DNA from: Edaphocola flava
Lineage (GTDB): Bacteria; Bacteroidota; Bacteroidia; Chitinophagales; Chitinophagaceae
NCBI RefSeq assembly: GCF_004118155.1
Contig: NZ_SAIQ01000003.1
Coordinates: forward strand, 496,001 to 560,000
Direction: 5' to 3'
DNA: 64,000 nucleotides
In this document: positions 61,316 to 64,000 of the stretch, piece after piece
Layout of the letters: the number at the start of each line of letters is the position of its first letter
Position numbering within the stretch: position 1 is the first letter of the stretch
The notes under the pieces: generated by a model
Seen by the model: only the letters and a program-made list of their open reading frames with translations
Databases searched by the model: none
What the model was told of the DNA's origin: nothing
Made by a program: the position numbers and the translations under genes

Positions 61316-63598
61316 ATGTCAACAAAAAAATATTTAATTGATACACTAAAGGCAACCGAAAAAAGTGAATTTGATAATATAGTAAAAACATATCTAAGTG
61401 AAATATATAGCTATAAAAGAATTGTAAACACAGATGGTGTCAATGATGGAGGAATTGATATAAAAGTTTTTGATGTTCATGGAGCAAAAAACCAATACCA
61501 GCTTACTGTACAAAAAAGTGAAACAACAGCAGAAAAGCATGCATTTGAAAAAAAACTTTTTGACGATGTAGCAAAAGCTCAAAACAACTATAAAGAGAAT
61601 GGCTACTCCAATGTGCTGTTTTTTTTCCACTCTTATCCACTTACTAACAAAACGATTAATGAATATAAAGCAAAAGCATTGCGAGACTATGGAATATCAT
61701 TAACTATAATAGATGCAAAACAAATTGCTGAAGAAGCAGAAGAATACTTGCAATTATTAAATGAAATTGTTGCAACTAATAATATTAGAGATATTTTAAA
61801 AGAAGAAAATCTCTTTCCAAAAGATGACAAAAATTTGGTTTTTGATTTACTAAGCTTCGGTAAAGCATCTGATGTAAGGTTACAAATAATCGAAGCATAT
61901 ATTCTAAGGCAAGTCCATCTAAAAAAAGAATTAACGAAAGAAGAAATAATAGAGATCTGTGAACAACAATTTAAAAGCCAAGAAAATAAAGTTTTCTATG
62001 ACAAGTTACTTTCAAGATTATATAGTGAAAAAAAGATCATCTCCTATGATGGCAAGTATATATTAACAGAAAGTGAATCAAAAAAAATTTCTGGTTTAAT
62101 AGGTCAAAATGAAATTGAAGAGACCGCTTTTATAAACTTACTTTTAGAAATATTAAAAAAATATAAGCAAGAAGATAATATTGAAGAATATCTTTCTGAG
62201 CTCAAAAAAGTTTATATCACAAATTTTAATTCTGATATTTCTGAAATTATTTCAGAAGGTGGTAAAGATTTGTCTTCAATATCTAGAGATTTTTTGCAAT
62301 TTTTAACTTCGAAAGGATTTCTAGAAGGAGAAACTAAAGAGATAGCAAAGGAGTTATTTATTGTTTGTAAGCAAAATGCTTATTTACAAAAATTTTGTGC
62401 TGCAAAAGTATTCAGTGAAACGACACGGATTAAAAATATTGAAAGATATATTAATACGCAAAAAAGGGTATTTGTAGATACTCAAATAATTCTATATGCC
62501 TTATGCTATTTTTATAATCCCAAATCAGAGTTTTCAAATTATTTTTACACAACTATAAAGTCTTTATTAAACTTTGTTGATAAGAATAAAATAAAATTAT
62601 TCCTTCCAAGTAACTATTTATGGGAGGCTCAATCTCATTTAAGAGAAGCATTAAACTTAGTTCCATTTACCAATCTTCCTAACTTTGAAAAATTAGGAAG
62701 ATCAAGAAATGTTTTTTACAATTTCTTTTTATCAGAGCGAAAGCTATATGATTCGGATTTGACATACAAAGATTTTTTTAAAACTTTTGGGTTTAAAGAA
62801 AATGACAAATACACAAAACATAATCTATTAATTGAAAAATACATTTCCAAACTTGGGATTGAAGTAATTAAAATTGAGAACCAATTTTATGACATTGAGG
62901 AGTCTAAACGAATCATACAAACAATTCTCTACAATGACAATAAATTTAAAAGTAAGTTTGGCTTAAATAATGATGCTATTATATTAGAATATCTTACTGA
63001 TGGAGATGTCGATGTACATCCTCTGCAACCTTTACTTTTATCTTGGGATAAAGTTTTGTTTAAATCTCAGAAAGAATATTTCAAGAAAAATCCGACCTCT
63101 GAAAGGTGGTTCCTTTTAACTCCAGGACGGTTTATTGATCAATATTCATTGCTACAATTCTCCATTGACTCTGAGACTGTGACAAATGAAATTTTAGCAT
63201 TCTTATCTAATGACCTAATACAAGGTACACATTCCTTATTAGATTCAATTACCCACATTTTAAATCCAACGGAAGAGGTAGGATTACAATATACAAATCG
63301 ACTCTCCGAAATAAGAGACAATGAGATACATCGACTCAAAGAACAATCTATATCACTGCCTGAAGATATAGAAGGAGAAGCAGTAATTGATGATTTAATG
63401 TATAACCTAACGTCACATTATAGGGAAGACAAGGACAATTTTGAAGATTTTAAGAACGTTTTTAAAAATATTGAATTATTAGATGAAGTAACACAAATAA
63501 TCAAAAGAGCAATAGAGGATATATATACCACCAATAAATTTAGTGATGATATTATTGTTAGTTTTGAGAAGTTGATTGATAAAGTTTCAAAACCATAA
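61316..63598 (+). CDS. Nuclease-like / PIN domain fusion protein, AT-rich, candidate defence gene
   Basis: A 760-residue protein. Residues 1-150 look like a PD-(D/E)xK-type nuclease domain: GGIDIKVFD with Asp 48 and YQLTVQKS with Gln 66 and Lys 67. The middle (about 170-370) is helical and Lys/Glu-rich, perhaps a winged-helix or sensor part. Residues 383-600 form a PIN ribonuclease-like domain with the four expected acids: FVDTQIILY (Asp 388), LWEAQSH (Glu 437), NNDAIILEYL (Asp 553) and SWDKVLF (Asp 578). The gene is far more AT-rich than its neighbours and uses AAA, AAT and ATT heavily, a sign of transfer. I know no named family with this order; functions are inferred. Confidence 0.75.
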   Translation: MSTKKYLIDTLKATEKSEFDNIVKTYLSEIYSYKRIVNTDGVNDGGIDIKVFDVHGAKNQYQLTVQKSETTAEKHAFEKKLFDDVAKAQNNYKENGYSNVLFFFHSYPLTNKTINEYKAKALRDYGISLTIIDAKQIAEEAEEYLQLLNEIVATNNIRDILKEENLFPKDDKNLVFDLLSFGKASDVRLQIIEAYILRQVHLKKELTKEEIIEICEQQFKSQENKVFYDKLLSRLYSEKKIISYDGKYILTESESKKISGLIGQNEIEETAFINLLLEILKKYKQEDNIEEYLSELKKVYITNFNSDISEIISEGGKDLSSISRDFLQFLTSKGFLEGETKEIAKELFIVCKQNAYLQKFCAAKVFSETTRIKNIERYINTQKRVFVDTQIILYALCYFYNPKSEFSNYFYTTIKSLLNFVDKNKIKLFLPSNYLWEAQSHLREALNLVPFTNLPNFEKLGRSRNVFYNFFLSERKLYDSDLTYKDFFKTFGFKENDKYTKHNLLIEKYISKLGIEVIKIENQFYDIEESKRIIQTILYNDNKFKSKFGLNNDAIILEYLTDGDVDVHPLQPLLLSWDKVLFKSQKEYFKKNPTSERWFLLTPGRFIDQYSLLQFSIDSETVTNEILAFLSNDLIQGTHSLLDSITHILNPTEEVGLQYTNRLSEIRDNEIHRLKEQSISLPEDIEGEAVIDDLMYNLTSHYREDKDNFEDFKNVFKNIELLDEVTQIIKRAIEDIYTTNKFSDDIIVSFEKLIDKVSKP

Positions 63599-63880
63599 AT
63601 AATAACATTAATAACACACTATGAGAAAGGAAAGAACAAACATTAAACAAATAATGACAATGAAATTGCCTCCTCTCAATTTCCAGGCCTTATAAAAAAA
63701 TAACAAACTTGTAATATATAAACTATTCAGTGTTTGGGGGACTTATGCTTTCATGACAATTCTCCACCGAAATGTATACAAATCACCTGCTGATCTTTAC
63801 AGACAGCAGGTTTTTCTTGTTCAAAAGCATTGAAAACCGCTTCTTATCATACATCAATGTTTCTGCCCTAGCCGGGATCG
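63599..63880. other. Intergenic stretch after the fusion gene
   Basis: It holds two short unsupported frames: a 24-codon one starting at 63621 and a 26-codon one at 63753. A terminator-like hairpin is at 63785-63811. I see no conserved gene or RNA. A frame from 63772 crosses the start of the next gene and is likely a shadow. Confidence 0.55.
63785..63811 (+). terminator. Terminator-like hairpin
   Basis: Arms ACCTGCTG (63785-63792) and CAGCAGGT (63804-63811), with TCT/AGA pairing in the loop, followed by TTTTCTT. It sits 187 bases past the fusion gene and before the promoter of the next gene. Confidence 0.6.
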
Positions 63881-63888
63881 TACTTTTG
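63881..63888 (+). promoter_or_regulatory. Promoter -7 box of the last gene
   Basis: TACTTTTG (exact TAnnTTTG), 29 bases before the ATG at 63918. Confidence 0.5.
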
Positions 63889-63917
63889 TGTTGTAAAACA
63901 AATCAATCACAAACAAT

Positions 63918-64000
63918 ATGGACAGAAAGGATTTCATCAGAAAAGGATTACTCGGTACAGGCATTTTTATGACCACCGGTAGTTTTGCCCACATCCTCAA
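63918..64000 (+). CDS. Start of a secreted protein gene, cut by the window end
   Basis: Only the first 27 codons are present (MDRKDFIRKGLLGTGIF...). A Lys/Arg-rich head, a Gly-rich hydrophobic core and a small residue near the end (TTGSFAH) make a signal peptide likely; the RKDFIRKGLL start also recalls twin-arginine-type leaders of Bacteroidota oxidoreductases, but the twin arginine is not present. The function cannot be told. It has its own promoter. Confidence 0.7.
   Translation, partial: MDRKDFIRKGLLGTGIFMTTGSFAHIL

Noticed and set aside
63753-63833. A 26-codon frame spanning a terminator hairpin
   Set aside because: It could look like a leader peptide, but the promoter of the next gene lies downstream of it and no codon is repeated.
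1-64000. CRISPR arrays, rRNA genes, insertion sequences and prophage genes
   Set aside because: I found no regularly spaced repeats, no transposase or integrase genes and no rRNA sequence.

Overview
The window is chromosomal DNA from a Bacteroidota bacterium, most likely a Chitinophagaceae-like member of the Chitinophagia. The signs are type IX secretion C-terminal sorting domains on two secreted proteins, many promoters of the Bacteroidota type (-7 TAnnTTTG, sometimes with an upstream TTTG), near absence of Shine-Dalgarno sequences, a lone TonB-plug-like protein, and families common in this phylum (GT117/DUF2723, DUF2911, AraC regulators with a metal-binding head). Genus assignment is inference. 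Almost all of the window is ordinary, densely packed chromosome; many genes end in long, nearly perfect terminator hairpins.

Layout. 1-9.8 kb: ribBA, a large GT117 membrane protein, two small lipoproteins, a membrane metallophosphoesterase, DUF2911 protein, TonB-plug-like protein and a rhodanese-thioredoxin lipoprotein. 9.9-25.9 kb: aldehyde dehydrogenase, cyclase-family hydrolase, DUF486, M16 protease, a secreted protein of unknown function, transglutaminase membrane protein plus serC, ABC-F ATPase, acyl-CoA ligase, SDR. 26-31.9 kb: small regulator and enzyme genes (AraC, TetX-like monooxygenase, Crp/Fnr, AhpD-like, esterase, FMN reductase). 32-35.8 kb: phhA-phhB and cysE-cysM, each amino-acid operon headed by a leader peptide and terminator, with a large hairpin-rich repeat between them. 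35.9-40.9 kb: tRNA-Leu(CAG), then a monomodular membrane nonribosomal peptide synthetase with the architecture of epsilon-poly-lysine synthetase, convergent with its probable phosphopantetheinyl transferase. 41-49 kb: T9SS-secreted beta-helix protein, methyltransferase, and a copper group (HMA chaperone, CopA, HMA-AraC regulator) interrupted by a T9SS-secreted SGNH-like protein. 49-60.7 kb: housekeeping genes lepB, EnvC-like factor, rsmG, miaA, truA, gpsA, amino acid permease, dapF, EVE protein. 60.7-64 kb: rifampin ADP-ribosyltransferase (arr), then a strikingly AT-rich gene joining a nuclease-like head to a PIN ribonuclease domain, and the start of one more gene.

The most notable points are: (1) the Pls-like poly(amino acid) synthetase with a binding-pocket code close to lysine; (2) a tyrosine-rich leader peptide attenuator in front of phenylalanine hydroxylase; (3) a cysteine-rich leader attenuator in front of cysE-cysM with a clear terminator/antiterminator switch; (4) the AT-rich nuclease-PIN fusion, a candidate defence gene. 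All calls were made by reading the sequence; no database search was run.
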